Source: Roseiarcus sp963820775
Lineage (GTDB): Bacteria > Pseudomonadota > Alphaproteobacteria > Rhizobiales > Beijerinckiaceae
Assembly (NCBI GenBank): GCA_963820775.1
Contig: CAWGBF010000015.1
Coordinates: forward strand, 248,001-312,000
DNA: 64,000 nt
Reading direction: 5' to 3'
Under the pieces are notes generated by a model. It worked only from the letters and a program-made list of their open reading frames with translations. It had not been told where the DNA came from and searched no databases. Position numbers and translations under genes: made by a program. This document shows, in pieces, positions 51,467 through 61,369 of the stretch (its first letter is position 1; each line of letters begins with the position of its first letter).

Positions 51467-52138
51467 GTACGACGACGTGGCTACTTCTTGATCGATCGGA
51501 TCGAGGATCGCTTTCAGCTGGTCGATGCTGAGCTCTCCGCCATAGACCTTGCCGTCGATGACGAAGGTTGGCGTGCCGGTCATCTTGATCTCGTCGGTCG
51601 CCCGCTTGCCGATGGCCACCATGGCGTCGGCCTTCTTTTGATCCTTGAGGCAGGCCATCGCCTGATCGTGGGTGAGGCCGGCCGGGCGCATGGCGGCGAT
51701 CAGCGGCTCGAGCGGCTTGTCGACGAACGCCCACTTGTCCTGCTGGGAAAAAAGCAATTCGATTGCGGCGTACGCCTTGTCGTCGCCGATGCAGCGCGCC
51801 AGCACGAACGCTGCGACATCGAGCGGGTTGCGCGGGAATTCGCGGAAAATGAATCGGACCTTGCCGGTGTCGATATAGTCCTTCTTCAGCTCGGGAAAAA
51901 TTTCGCGGGCGAAGGTGGCGCAATGGGGGCAGGTCAGCGAGCCATATTCGACAATCGGCACGCCTGAGGCATCGCCCACGGTCAGTTCCGGCAACGGACC
52001 GGGCTTGAGCACTGTCGCCATATCGACCGTTCGATCGGGGTCGGGCGCTGCGCCGGCAGCAAGAGCGCCATTCGCGGCGAGCGCGGCGGCGGAGAAGACA
52101 GCAGCGAAGGCAAGCTGTCGAAGCGTGGCGAAGGCCAA
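51371..52138 (-). CDS. DsbA-family thioredoxin-like protein
   Basis: Periplasmic thiol-disulfide oxidoreductase of the DsbA/BdbD class. A signal peptide (about 1-28) is followed by VEYGSLTCPHCATFAREIFP with the active-site CPHC, KVRFIFREFP, and the cis-proline loop TGTPTFVIDGKVYGG. The TTG start at 52138 has TAGGAG about 9 bases upstream, and no ATG is available. The last 38 residues of the open frame (VATSSYSGPPPETG onwards) are antisense to the CHAD remnant and unlike the family. A one-base shift near 51490 gives KK and a stop, which I take as the true end. It converges with the CYTH-CHAD remnant. Confidence 0.85.
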   Translation of the reverse strand: MAFATLRQLAFAAVFSAAALAANGALAAGAAPDPDRTVDMATVLKPGPLPELTVGDASGVPIVEYGSLTCPHCATFAREIFPELKKDYIDTGKVRFIFREFPRNPLDVAAFVLARCIGDDKAYAAIELLFSQQDKWAFVDKPLEPLIAAMRPAGLTHDQAMACLKDQKKADAMVAIGKRATDEIKMTGTPTFVIDGKVYGGELSIDQLKAILDPIDQEVATSSYSGPPPETGFVAIGPPALRQTLHSAASRPPSA

Positions 52139-52359
52139 AGCAAGCTCCTAAAGGCGAGGGGACACTCGGAACGGCGGACAAATGCGCATAAAGGCCCGCG
52201 AGCGGCAAGTCCGCCTCTCCGCAGTGTTTCGAACAAAACATGCGGCTGATGAGCGCGACGGGTCACAAGCGCGTTATCGGGACGGCCGGCAACCTTGGCC
52301 CGCTTCAGCTGGCATGTTAGGCCCGCGCGAAAAATCGACGGTCGAACGACGAGGGCGCT

Positions 52360-53417
52360 ATGGAATACCGGCAGCTTGGCAATTCGGGCCTCAAGGTCTC
52401 GGTGCTGACGATGGGCACGATGACCTTCGGGGGCAAAGGAAACTTCGCCAAAGTCGGCAATCTCCAACTCGACGAGGTGCGCAAGCTGATCGACATCGTC
52501 GCCGACGCTGGCGTCAATCTGATCGACACCGCCAATGTCTATTCGAGCGGCGGCTCGGAGGAATTGATCGGCGGGCGATGGGGCCGAAGCGCAAGCCCGG
52601 CATGCTGATCGCGACCAAGGCGCGCTATCCGATGGGGGAGGGGCCGAACGATCGCGGGCTCTCGCGCTGGCACCTCATTCGCGAATGCGAAGCGAGCCTC
52701 AAGCGGCTGCGCACCGATGTCATCGACCTTTATCAGGTGCATCAGTGGGACGGCCGGACGCCGCTCGAGGAGACGATGGAGGCGCTCGACAGTCTCGTGC
52801 GCTCGGGCAAGGTGCGCTACATCGGCTGTTCGAACTGGTCCGGCTGGCACATGATGAAGGCGATGGAAGTGGCGCGCCGCGACGGCCGCATCCCCTTCGT
52901 GTCGGAGCAGATTCACTACACGCTGCAGGCGCGCGAAGCCGAATATGAACTCATTCCCATCGCGCTTGACCAGAAGCTCGCCGTCCTTGTGTGGAGCCCG
53001 ATCGCCGGAGGTCTGTTGTCCGGCAAGCATCGCCGCAACAAGGCGGCGCCGGAGGGCAGCCGTCAAATGGCGGGCTGGAAGGAGCCGCCGGTTCGCGATG
53101 AGAACGCGCTGTGGAATATCGTCGACGAACTGGCGGCGATCGGGGAAGCGCACAAGGTCTCGGCGGCGCAGATCGCGCTAGCCTGGCTCCTCGGCCGGCC
53201 TGCTGTGACGTCGCTGATCATTGGCGGACGCACCGAGGCGCAGTTCCGGGACAATCTCGCCAGCGTCAACGTGAAGCTCACCGACGACGAGCGCGCACGC
53301 CTCGACAAGGTGAGCCAGCCGCCGTTGATCTACCCGTACTGGCATCAGTCGTGGACGGCGAAGGACCGCCTCGGCCCGGCCGACCTCGCGCTGCACGCGC
53401 CGTTTTTGAAGGGGTAG
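52360..53417 (+). CDS. Aldo/keto reductase (one frameshift)
   Basis: NADPH-dependent TIM-barrel oxidoreductase of about 350 residues. Segment 1 MEYRQLGNSGLKVSVLTMGT, with the catalytic Asp/Tyr in DTANVYSSGGSEE, is in one frame. After a break near 52570-52580 segment 2 continues with GPKRKPGMLIATKARYPMG, DVIDLYQVHQWDG (active-site His), IGCSNWSGWHMMKA, and the NADPH-binding VTSLIIGGRTEAQFRDNL. The pattern is that of the YdhF/tas-like AKR group. The substrate is unknown. The ribosome site before the ATG is GAGGGCG-like. Confidence 0.88.
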
Positions 53418-53467
53418 AACCGCTACCGCTCGATGGCCCATGCGCGGATTGCGGTCAGTCGTAGTGC

Positions 53468-54951
53468 TTAGCGTCTTTGCACGCTGCAGTCGACGCTTTG
53501 TTTCTGGGTCTCGCTGCGCATAGAGGCCGTCATCATTACGACCAGGGCGAAGTATTTCCCGTCTGGCTTAATGTCAGCGCTTTGCACGCCCGCATAGGCC
53601 GCCGCTTCGGCTATCCGAGACAAATTTGGCGTCCATGTGGGGCATCGCTCCGATAGAGCGACGATCCGTGCCGACAGCAACGCGAAGGTCTTTACCTTTT
53701 GCGGGATTGCCGGGTCGAGCCACCATTTGGCGAAGGCGAGGGAAGCGTTCTGGCTCTTGTTTTCCTCGATTTTCGCCTTCTCCGAAGCAAGCAACATAGC
53801 CGCACGCTGCTCGGCTGAGACGTCCAGATGAACAGGATTGACGCCGAAACGGCGATAGACCGTGGCCGAGCCACCACCACCATCACAGGCGAAGGCCTGG
53901 CATTCGATCTTAACGCCACGAAACTCACGGTCGCCCATTTCGCCAGAGTCCGGCTTCAAGGCTTCGGTGACGCATGCAGCCAACTCTGTCCTTACTTCCG
54001 CATTGGTCGCGCCCGTGAGATACTCGCCAGCCTTGGCGATGAATGCGACGGTGTCCGCTGGCGGACGCGCCTGATTGTCCCAGGCGACGAACAGGTCGGT
54101 CGCCTCTTTCGGGCCGAACGGCCAACCGTAGGAGGCCTCGCTGGAGGGGACACCGGTCAAGGGAGCCACGCTGGATGTCGGAGTGCCCACCCCCGCGTTT
54201 ACATAGGCGGCCAATTTCTGAGCGCCATCCAGGCATTTTGCCGCACGTTCGGCATCATCCATCGTTGTTTTTGTTGATATGTACGCCTCGTTCACATCTG
54301 CGGTGAGGACAGCAAATATGCTCATATCGTCGATCAACTTTCCTATTTCGATCGGCGGCCGCTTGGTCGGAATGGGGTAGTCGAGGACATCGTCCAGCGC
54401 GAAAAGGTGGTTAACTCCAGCCGTTTGGGAGCCATCGCTCGCAAGCGGGGCGATGAGCATTTTAACCCTCGTCTCCGCGCAGCGATGGGTCTTGCTGAAG
54501 TCACTGCATCCAAGGTAACAAAAGCCGCGTGCAAGTGTTCGCCGGTTGGTAGTCCGCCACGCGGGATAGCCCAGTGGTCAGGATCATCCTTGGAGGCGGA
54601 AATGATGCCCCAATCTCGGAAGGCGCTGGTCGCCGGAATCGAGATCTCCTTGTAGGTGTCGAACTTGACGTCCTCCAACGCGCACAACTTCGCTTTCCCA
54701 GAATTGGTCGAGGCAGTCCCGACGATCGACGTCGGACCCGAAGCTTGCCCTCCGGGGCTCGTGAGGGGATTGGGGGTCGCCGAGTCAGTAGCGAAGGCGT
54801 TGTGGGAGTGAGCGATGAGCGCGGCGAACGCCAAAATTCGTAAAGCAGTCGCGGAAAATATACACAAGAGTGCCCACCTCGCGGATATCGCTTGATGCGC
54901 GATGATGGCTCCAAAAAACTGCACCCTACACTGTCGCGGCGTAGATGACAA
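53468..54951 (-). CDS. Secreted protein of unknown function (frameshifted)
   Basis: Two overlapping frames make one likely protein of roughly 450-480 residues. The upstream frame has a signal-like segment (TALRILAFAALIAHSHNAFA) and continues to about HAAFVTLDAV. The downstream frame begins near KMLIAPLASDGSQTAG and runs to SVDCSVQRR. The join lies within 54470-54540. The N-terminal start is uncertain; the longest frame opens at a TTG (54951), but a TTG closer to the hydrophobic segment is likely. No domain is recognised. Cysteine pairs such as CQAFAC suggest disulfides. Codon use is less GC-biased than the neighbours. Confidence 0.5.
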
Positions 54952-55045
54952 TCACGACGCTGCTGCCACTTGCACCAACGGCGCAGTCTCGCAAAGACGA
55001 ATCCGTGGGGAATCCCTTCCGGGTCAAACCGTCGGATTTGATTTG

Positions 55046-56260
55046 CTACCGGCTCGACTGGATGTGGTTGCGCAGCACCGGGTAGACCTGTGTCTCCCAG
55101 CGCTTACCGTTGAACACGCCGTAATGGCCGACGCCGGCCTGCAAATGATGGGTCTTCATATAGGGCCTTAGGCCCGTGCACAGGTCCTGCGCGGCGAGCG
55201 TCTGGCCGACGGCGCAGATGTCGTCCTTCTCGCCCTCAATCGTCAGAAGAAATGTTTTCTTGATTGCGCTGAGGTCGATCGGCTCGCCCTTGTGCTGCAT
55301 TTTGCCAAGCGGCAGCAGATAGCGCTGGAACACCTGATCGACGGTTTCGAGATAGAAGTCCGCGCTCATGTCCATGATCGCGAAATATTCCTTGTAGAAG
55401 TCGCGGATCGCGTCCGCCTTTTCGATGTCGCCGGCGACGCGATGGTGGAAGAGGTCGATAAAGGACTTTGAGTGCCGCTCGGCGTTCATGCTCATGAAGG
55501 CGCAAAGCTGAAGAAATCCCGGATAGACGCGCCGGCCGCGTCCCTCGAACTTGGGCGGCACCGTCCCGATCATGTTGGAGCGGAACCATTCGATCGGCTT
55601 TTCCTGGGCAAGCTCGTTGACTTTGGTCGGCGACACCCGCGCGTCGATCGGCCCGGCCAACAGAGTGAGGCTCGCCGGCTGGATTCCGTTGCGCTCGCGA
55701 GCCATGACCGCGGTCGCCGCGAGCGCCGAGACCGTCGGCTGGCAGACCGCGACGAGATGGCAGTCCTCGCCGATGAAGCGGACGAAGTCGATGAGATGCT
55801 GGGTATAGTCCTCGAGCGCGAAGCGGCCGTCTTCGAGCTTGACGTTGCGCGGATTGATCCAGTCGGTGATAAACACCTGGTGGTCGCGCAAGAGCGTGCG
55901 GATCGTGCCGCGCAAAAGGGTGGCGAAATGCCCCGACATGGGCGCGACCAGTAGGATTTTGGGATCGTCCTCGCCGCCGTGCTTGCGGAAGCGAAGCAAC
56001 TGGCAGAACGGCGTCCACAAGACGCCGCGCTCTTCGACCGGAACCGGCGCGTCGTCGATTTCAATGCTGTCGATGGCGTAGTCGGGGCGCGCATGCGTAA
56101 AGCCCGCGAGCGCGACCAGTTCATAATAGGCGCTCATCCGCCGCCAGGGCGATGCGGTTGGATGCGCCGACCAGGCGCTCAGGATCGCGTGGGCGTTCTG
56201 AGCCAGTAGACGCACGCGATCGCCGACGTCGGCCATGCCTTGGTATGCGTCATACATCAT
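55046..56260 (-). CDS. phaZ: Intracellular polyhydroxyalkanoate depolymerase
   Basis: PhaZ, 404 residues, cytoplasmic and granule-associated; it releases hydroxyacids from stored PHA. The nucleophile is the cysteine in AVCQPTVSALAA (Cys173), as in PhaZ1-type enzymes that use Cys rather than Ser. KILLVAPMSGHFATLLRGT carries the oxyanion-hole region, and the catalytic His lies in AGVGHYGVFNGKRW. WINPRNVKLEDGRF and GKRWETQVYP are strong family markers. The start is ATG 56260 or 56257 with no clear ribosome site. Confidence 0.94.
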   Translation of the reverse strand: MMYDAYQGMADVGDRVRLLAQNAHAILSAWSAHPTASPWRRMSAYYELVALAGFTHARPDYAIDSIEIDDAPVPVEERGVLWTPFCQLLRFRKHGGEDDPKILLVAPMSGHFATLLRGTIRTLLRDHQVFITDWINPRNVKLEDGRFALEDYTQHLIDFVRFIGEDCHLVAVCQPTVSALAATAVMARERNGIQPASLTLLAGPIDARVSPTKVNELAQEKPIEWFRSNMIGTVPPKFEGRGRRVYPGFLQLCAFMSMNAERHSKSFIDLFHHRVAGDIEKADAIRDFYKEYFAIMDMSADFYLETVDQVFQRYLLPLGKMQHKGEPIDLSAIKKTFLLTIEGEKDDICAVGQTLAAQDLCTGLRPYMKTHHLQAGVGHYGVFNGKRWETQVYPVLRNHIQSSR

Positions 56261-56361
56261 GGAGGCGTCCGAACTCTGGCGTTGAAAGGAGCAAACCGTA
56301 TGCCATCCGCCGCTGGCACGCCCTTTGCTGGATTGCGAGCGAATGCAATTGCGGGCCCCTC

Positions 56362-57015
56362 ATGTCGCAAACAACCCTGACCATTAGCAGCAGGAACTAT
56401 TCGTCGTGGTCGCTCCGGGGCTGGCTGATGGCCAAGCTCTCCCGGATCGATTTCGAGGAAGTCGTCGTTGCTCCCGGTGACGCCGACGCTCGCGCGGAGA
56501 TCTTGCTTCTGTCGCCGTCGATCTTGGTTCCTTGCCTTACCTACAATGGAATACGGGTCTGGGACACCCTGGCGATCGGGGAATTCCTGAACGAAATCGC
56601 GCCAAAAGCCGGACTTCTGCCTAAGGATCAGGCAGTTCGAGCCCACTGCCGGTCTGTTTGCGGCGAGATGCATTCCGGCTTCGTCGCGCTCAGGCAGGCG
56701 CTGCCGATGAATATCAAGGGGCATTTTCCCAGCTTCAAAATCTGGTCGAAGGCGCGCGCCGACATCGACCGCATCGTCATCATCTGGAGCGAGTGCCTTC
56801 AGGCCTATGGCGGGCCGTTCCTGTTCGGCAAGATCACCATGGCCGACGCGATGTACGCGCCGGTGGTGAGCCGGTTTCGCACCTACGGGGTCAAGCTCGA
56901 CGGGGAGCTGAAAAGCTACGCCGAGCGCATCTGGGACCTCCCTTCAATGCAGGAATGGCGTGAGGCCGCGATGGCCGAGCAGGAGGAGATCGAGGAGCTC
57001 GAGGCGGAGTTTTAG
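56362..57015 (+). CDS. Glutathione S-transferase family protein
   Basis: A 217-residue GST. The N-terminal thioredoxin-fold has ISSRNYSSWSLRGWLMAK, where the serine/tyrosine cluster supplies the glutathione-activating residue. PSILVPCLTYNGIRVWDTLAI contains the cis-proline and the glutathione-binding region. The helical C-terminal domain carries LFGKITMADAMYAPVVSRF and ends in an acidic helix (EQEEIEELEAEF). The start at 56362 follows a longer spurious upstream frame. Confidence 0.9.
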   Translation: MSQTTLTISSRNYSSWSLRGWLMAKLSRIDFEEVVVAPGDADARAEILLLSPSILVPCLTYNGIRVWDTLAIGEFLNEIAPKAGLLPKDQAVRAHCRSVCGEMHSGFVALRQALPMNIKGHFPSFKIWSKARADIDRIVIIWSECLQAYGGPFLFGKITMADAMYAPVVSRFRTYGVKLDGELKSYAERIWDLPSMQEWREAAMAEQEEIEELEAEF

Positions 57016-57037
57016 CGAGGATTTCGTCACTTGTAGC

Positions 57038-57084
57038 CGGGCTTCATAGCCCGTCTTTAGAAGGGCGTTCTTCCGAACGCCCTT
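57038..57084 (+). terminator. Two tandem hairpins after the GST gene
   Basis: The first is a 6-bp stem CGGGCT/AGCCCG (57038-57053, loop TCAT) followed by TCTTT, a plausible Rho-independent terminator. The second is a perfect 10-bp stem AAGGGCGTTC/GAACGCCCTT (57061-57084, loop TTCC). The convergent GNAT gene ends about 70 bases beyond, so the second hairpin may serve both strands. Confidence 0.65.
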
Positions 57085-57151
57085 TGGAGCGCGGCGACGC
57101 GTTCCACGAAAACGTCCAAAAAGTCACCGCGGTCGGCTCTGGTCGTCCAAA

Positions 57152-57703
57152 TCAGCTGGAACTCGCCCTTTTCGCTTCCCATTCGTCACGCGTAATCTCG
57201 TAACTGATCTCCCCGCGCTCGCTGCCGGGAAGAGGGTCGCGCCAGTGAGGATAGACGGCGCCCACATAGGCGAGCCCCGCCTTTTCCATAACCCGGCGCG
57301 AGGCGGTGTGAATCCCCATGGTCCTGGCGGCAATCCGTGCGAAATCCTCGTCCACGAACCCCATCGCGACCAGCGCGGTTGCGCCTTCGGTGGCCAAGCC
57401 CCAACCCCAGGCGTCGCGACGAAGCCTATAGCCAAGTTCGCCGACGCCTTCGCGCACACGCCGGAGCGAGAACCATCCCACAAAGGCGCCCGAGCGCGTC
57501 TCGACAGCCGCCCAGATGTCGCTTTCGCCGCCGCGAGGCGTCAGGAATCCGGCGCCCTCGTCGGCTCCATCTTCGCGCGTGGGACGGCCGCCGTTCAGAA
57601 AACGCATGAGTTCCGGATCACGTTCGAGCGCGATCAGGTTCTCTCTGTCCGCCTCTCGAGCCGTTGACAGCGAAAGGCGCGCGGTTTCAAAGGACGCCTT
57701 CAT
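57152..57703 (-). CDS. GNAT-family N-acetyltransferase (RimJ/RimL-like)
   Basis: A 183-residue acetyltransferase of the Acetyltransf_3 class. TARLSLSTAREADRENL begins the fold, VGELGYRLRRDAWGWGLATEG contains the acetyl-CoA pyrophosphate-binding loop, and MGIHTASRRVMEKAGLAYVG is the usual motif B. The acceptor could be a protein N-terminus or a small amine. It lies downstream of dodecin on the same strand with a 60-base gap. Confidence 0.9.
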   Translation of the reverse strand: MKASFETARLSLSTAREADRENLIALERDPELMRFLNGGRPTREDGADEGAGFLTPRGGESDIWAAVETRSGAFVGWFSLRRVREGVGELGYRLRRDAWGWGLATEGATALVAMGFVDEDFARIAARTMGIHTASRRVMEKAGLAYVGAVYPHWRDPLPGSERGEISYEITRDEWEAKRASSS

Positions 57704-57763
57704 GGTGAACCGCGTCGCTGTCGCTCCGCGCGCCGCCGCCTCAATGGCGAGAGGGCGCGCTGG

Positions 57764-57979
57764 TCAGTCCTTGCCTTCGTACTTGAAGGACACTTTGAGC
57801 TTCGCACGGTAGGCTTCGACCTTGCCGTTCTCGATCACCAGGTCCTGCTCGAGCACCTCGGCGACACGCAAATCTCTAAGGCTCAGCGCCGCCCGCTCGA
57901 TCGCGGCCGCAGCCGCTCTCTCCCAAGACTCCGAACTCGTGCCCACGAGCTCAATGACTTTATAAACGCTCTCGGCCAT
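57764..57979 (-). CDS. Dodecin family protein
   Basis: A 71-residue protein matching dodecin: VYKVIELVGTSSESWERAAA, then RAALSLRDLRVAEV and a final beta-strand YRAKLKVSFKYE. Dodecins form hollow dodecamers that store flavins. The flavin-stacking Trp is in SSESWERA. GGGAGGATCC precedes the ATG at 57979; the longer open frame upstream is not supported. Confidence 0.92.
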   Translation of the reverse strand: MAESVYKVIELVGTSSESWERAAAAAIERAALSLRDLRVAEVLEQDLVIENGKVEAYRAKLKVSFKYEGKD

Positions 57980-58095
57980 CGGATCCTCCCACGCCGCCCG
58001 TGTTGGGCCCGCAACTCGACATGCGAGGCCGCTTCGATTTGCGCTGACATTCGGGCGCGCGACGCCGACAGCTTGCGGCCCAAACGCCCGCCGGG

Positions 58096-58710
58096 TCAAG
58101 CTGGACCGGCCGCCAGCGCCGAGAACATGCGGGTGATGAGGCGGCCGATTTCGGGGGCAAGGCGCTCAGGCTCCAGGCCTTCGAAGGGCAAAGCGCGGTC
58201 GACCCACAAAGTCGCGAAGCCGTGCACGGCCGACCAGGCGACGAGGACGAGGCCAGTGGCGTCGCCTTTCGGCGCTTGGCCGGCCTGCTGGCAGGCGACC
58301 ACCGCGTCGCGCAGGATATGGAAGGCGCGCAATCCGGCCTCGGTTAGGCCGGAGGATGTCGAGCCGCCGTGAAACATCACCCGGAAATAGCCGAGCGACG
58401 CGACGGCGAACGTCACATACGCAAGTCCAAGCGCCTCAAGGCGCGCGCTAGAATTGTTCGGCGCCGCGTCGCGCGCCGCAATCAACTGAGCCTCGAGCCG
58501 GGTAAAGCCTTCCTCGGCTATCGACGCCAAGAGGTCGCTGCGGCTGGAGAAATGGTGGTAGGGGGCGCCTGGACTAACCCCCGCTCGTGCGGCCAGTTCG
58601 CGCAGACTCAACCCGTCGAACCCGTGTTGGGCGATCGTTCTCACCGCCGTCTCGATCAGCGCTTGCCGCAGGCGCCCGTGGTGGTAGTCGACCTTCCTTT
58701 TCGCCCGCAT
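58096..58710 (-). CDS. TetR-family transcriptional regulator
   Basis: A 204-residue regulator. The N-terminal HTH reads LIETAVRTIAQHGFDGLSLR, then ELAARAGVSPGAPYHHFSSR; the C-terminal region is a TetR_C-type ligand domain. It sits 11 bases downstream of a GST gene on the same strand and upstream of dodecin, so it may control detoxification genes and itself. The imperfect palindrome at 60179-60197 is a candidate operator, without proof. Confidence 0.9.
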   Translation of the reverse strand: MRAKRKVDYHHGRLRQALIETAVRTIAQHGFDGLSLRELAARAGVSPGAPYHHFSSRSDLLASIAEEGFTRLEAQLIAARDAAPNNSSARLEALGLAYVTFAVASLGYFRVMFHGGSTSSGLTEAGLRAFHILRDAVVACQQAGQAPKGDATGLVLVAWSAVHGFATLWVDRALPFEGLEPERLAPEIGRLITRMFSALAAGPA

Positions 58711-58721
58711 GGCTTCCGGGC

Positions 58722-59348
58722 TCAGCTAGCGTACACGTACGGGCCGCCGCTGCTCAGCGCCCTTTGATAAGCGGGCCGCGCATGAATGCGGGCAAGGAAG
58801 CTCATGAGGTTGGGTCGCGACGCGTTCAATCCTGCTCGGGCGCTCGCGGCTTCGAGCGGGAAGCTCATCATGATGTCCGCAGCGGAGAACTCGTCTCCGG
58901 CGAACCATTTTTCGTAGCCGAGCTCCTTCTCAAGATAATCGAGATGCAGCGTGATCTGGCCGTCGACGTATCGGCGCGCCGGCCAGCCAAGCGGGCCAAG
59001 CTTGCGTAGGACGAGCTTCAAAAGCAGGGGCGCCATCGCCGAACCTTCCGCGTAATGCAACCAATAGCGGTAGCGCCAGTAAGCTTCACTGTCCTCAGGC
59101 GGAGCGAGGCTCTCGTTGTATCGATCGACAAGATAGTCGACGATCGCGCCGGTTTCGGCCAGGCGCAGAGAGCCGTCCTCGATGATCGGCGACTTTCCCA
59201 ACGGATGGACTCGCCGCAAGCTTGCAGGCGCAAGCCTCGTCTTCGTGTCGCGCTGGTAGCGAATGACCTCGTAATCGAGCCCAATCTCTTCGAGAAGCCA
59301 CAGGACCCGTTGCGAGCGCGAGTTGTTAAGATGATGGACCCTGATCAA
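58722..59348 (-). CDS. Glutathione S-transferase family protein
   Basis: A 208-residue GST unrelated in detail to the one at 56362. HHLNNSRSQRVLWLLEEIGL carries the N-terminal active-site serine, HPLGKSPIIED the cis-proline loop, and LAETGAIVDYLVDRY the glutathione carboxylate-binding segment. The C-terminal domain contains FAGDEFSAADIMMSFPLEA. The start is a TTG at 59348 with only a weak ribosome site. It probably forms an operon with the TetR gene. Confidence 0.9.
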   Translation of the reverse strand: MIRVHHLNNSRSQRVLWLLEEIGLDYEVIRYQRDTKTRLAPASLRRVHPLGKSPIIEDGSLRLAETGAIVDYLVDRYNESLAPPEDSEAYWRYRYWLHYAEGSAMAPLLLKLVLRKLGPLGWPARRYVDGQITLHLDYLEKELGYEKWFAGDEFSAADIMMSFPLEAASARAGLNASRPNLMSFLARIHARPAYQRALSSGGPYVYAS

Positions 59349-59430
59349 GACGAATGTTCCGATCGCCGCTTCTCCATTCCAGCGAGCTTCAACGGCTCGG
59401 GGGGCGCGATCAAGGCCAGGGCAGCGTTTT

Positions 59431-60139
59431 TCAGGGCGCGACGGGTTCGCGCCGCATGATCTGGACGCCGAGCGCGGCGAGAATCACGCAGCCAAACGTG
59501 ACGCTGAGGCCGATGACAAGCGGCAGATGCAGAACGCCGAGCGCCGCGCCGAGCCCGCTTATCGCCGCCGCCGCGCCGATGGCGATCCCGACGTACGACA
59601 CAGCCCGTGGCAGCAGCGGCGGGCTGCGACTGAGGTCCGCGCACAGGACAGCGATCAGGCCCACTCCGTAAGGAACGTTGCCGGCGGCGAACAAAAAGTC
59701 GAACCACGACTTGACCGCTACGAACGGCGCGGAGTCGGAGGCGTGCGCCAAGGGAAGGAATAGCGCCGCGGTCATCGAATCGAACACCATGGCGAGGGCG
59801 ACACTGACCGCCATCAGCGCCCAGCCGATCGCGTCGAGGTCGCTTGTGCGGGGGCGGCTCGAAGCCAAGACGACGCATGCCGCGAGCAAAAGGCAATCCC
59901 CGAGGAAGGCGAAGCCTCCGGCGAAGGCTAAGGCCTGAGGCCCGAGCGACAAGGCGTCGGCCAGCGCCTGCGTACGTTCGGCCGGCAGGGCCGGCAGCCC
60001 GAGCTCGGGGGTCAAGCGGGCGTAGAACAGCGTGCCGACAAACAGCGCCGCCGCGCCGGAAGCCAGCAGCGCGCCCGAGAAGACATCGCTCTCGCCAGCG
60101 CATCGCTCCTTGGGCCGTCTGCGCCGTAATCGCCGCCAT
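59431..60139 (-). CDS. Multi-TM membrane protein, unknown (apparent frameshift)
   Basis: Reconstructed protein of about 235 residues with six or seven TM helices. GGGAGAGGATC precedes an ATG at 60139, giving MAAITAQTAQGAMRW. The hydrophobic protein (ESDVFSGALLASGAAALFVG, GGFAFLGDCLLLAACVVL and on to MRREPVAP) lies in a different frame from about 60083. One base is therefore gained or lost there. No family is recognised. It is upstream of the GST-TetR pair on the same strand, separated by 82 bases. Confidence 0.65.
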
Positions 60140-60504
60140 GATCCTCTCCCGCGTTAACTCCGCGACCCGCTTCGCTTTATCTAAGCAATGATTAGATCAA
60201 GCGGGCGCCGACGTCAAGGATGATCTGATCGTCGCTTAGATCTGAATGCTTGAGCCTCTAACGTCGGGGCCGGACTTGTCCGGGCCCATCCACGCAGCGA
60301 CGGCTCGAAGACGCGTTCGACGTCGCCTGCCTTGAGAAGAGCGACGGACCGAAACCTCTCGTCCGCGGCGCGCGCTTGCGGCGCTGTCAATGCGCACATC
60401 CTCCTGGATGGCCGAAATAAGCCCGCCATGACGCCGCACTTCGAAAGGCGGCGCCGCTATTATTCCGTTAATTAGGGATCTCGCGAGCCACTTGAAGTGT
60501 GACC
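60140..60504. other. Divergent intergenic region with an inverted repeat
   Basis: About 365 bases between two divergent membrane-protein genes. It contains the inverted repeat ATCTAA-N7-TTAGAT at 60179-60197, some 40 bases upstream of the leftward gene, where a repressor such as the nearby TetR could bind. No gene is evident in the rest. Confidence 0.45.
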
Positions 60505-61266
60505 ATGGCCGATGAACTCAGAAAGCCCGCGCCGGTGGGAAGCCCTTCCCCGGAACTTGGAGCCATCAATCGTACGGAACGTTCGCCGCGCGCCCAGGCT
60601 CGCAACGCGGAGCGGTTGGCGACGGCTCTCGCCATGATCGCTGGCTTCATCGACGCCTATGGCATCATCACCTATGGCGTCTTCGTCTCCTTCATGAGTG
60701 GGAACACCACCCAGACCGGCTACCAGACCGCGGAGGGCGCCTTTGGGCCCGCCTCACTTTCGGGGCTGGCGATCCTGTTCTTCCTTGTCGGATCGTTTGC
60801 GGGAACCTTGCTCGTGCAGGCCGCAGGCCGCCTTGCGCGCCGGGCCGTATTTGGCGTCGTCGCGGCTGCGCTCGCCGAGGTCGTCGGCTTGACGCATTTC
60901 GGTTTGCTGTCCGTCGGGTTCGGCATCGCGATCGTCAGCCTTGCGATGGGGGTCATGAACAGCGCGCTATCGCGCGTCGGCGCGCAATCGGTGAGCCTCA
61001 CTTTCGTAACCGGAACGCTGAGCCGCGTCGGGTCGCATCTCGCCCTGGCGGCGAAGCGCGCGCCGCTCGCGGACGCGCAAGGACCGTGGGACACCCATCT
61101 GCGCCGCGCGCTGATGCTGTCGCGCGTCTGGGGCGGGTTCTTTGCCGGCGCGGTCTTATCGGGCGCGGCCACACCACGCTACGGCGCCTGGGTTCTGTCG
61201 GCGCCGGCGCTAATCCTTGCGGCGCTGGCGGCGTTCGAGCGTCCGAACCGCGGCGCCGCTGGCTGA
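60505..61266 (+). CDS. YoaK-family membrane protein (DUF1275)
   Basis: A 253-residue protein with about six TM helices. The DUF1275 signature GFIDAYGIITYGVFVSFMSG, followed by NTTQTG, is at about 46-71. Further helices include LAILFFLVGSFAGTLLVQA and a C-terminal WVLSAPALILAALAAF. Function is unknown. The ATG at 60505 is preferred over the GTG at 60499; neither has a strong ribosome site. Confidence 0.88.
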   Translation: MADELRKPAPVGSPSPELGAINRTERSPRAQARNAERLATALAMIAGFIDAYGIITYGVFVSFMSGNTTQTGYQTAEGAFGPASLSGLAILFFLVGSFAGTLLVQAAGRLARRAVFGVVAAALAEVVGLTHFGLLSVGFGIAIVSLAMGVMNSALSRVGAQSVSLTFVTGTLSRVGSHLALAAKRAPLADAQGPWDTHLRRALMLSRVWGGFFAGAVLSGAATPRYGAWVLSAPALILAALAAFERPNRGAAG

Positions 61267-61369
61267 CGGGCCAACAGACCGAAATCTGACTTTACGAAAA
61301 ACAGAAACAAATGCTTGCGGAACGGAGGAATTAGGGTATGATAGTTCTGAAGAGCTGAAGGATGCGGCG

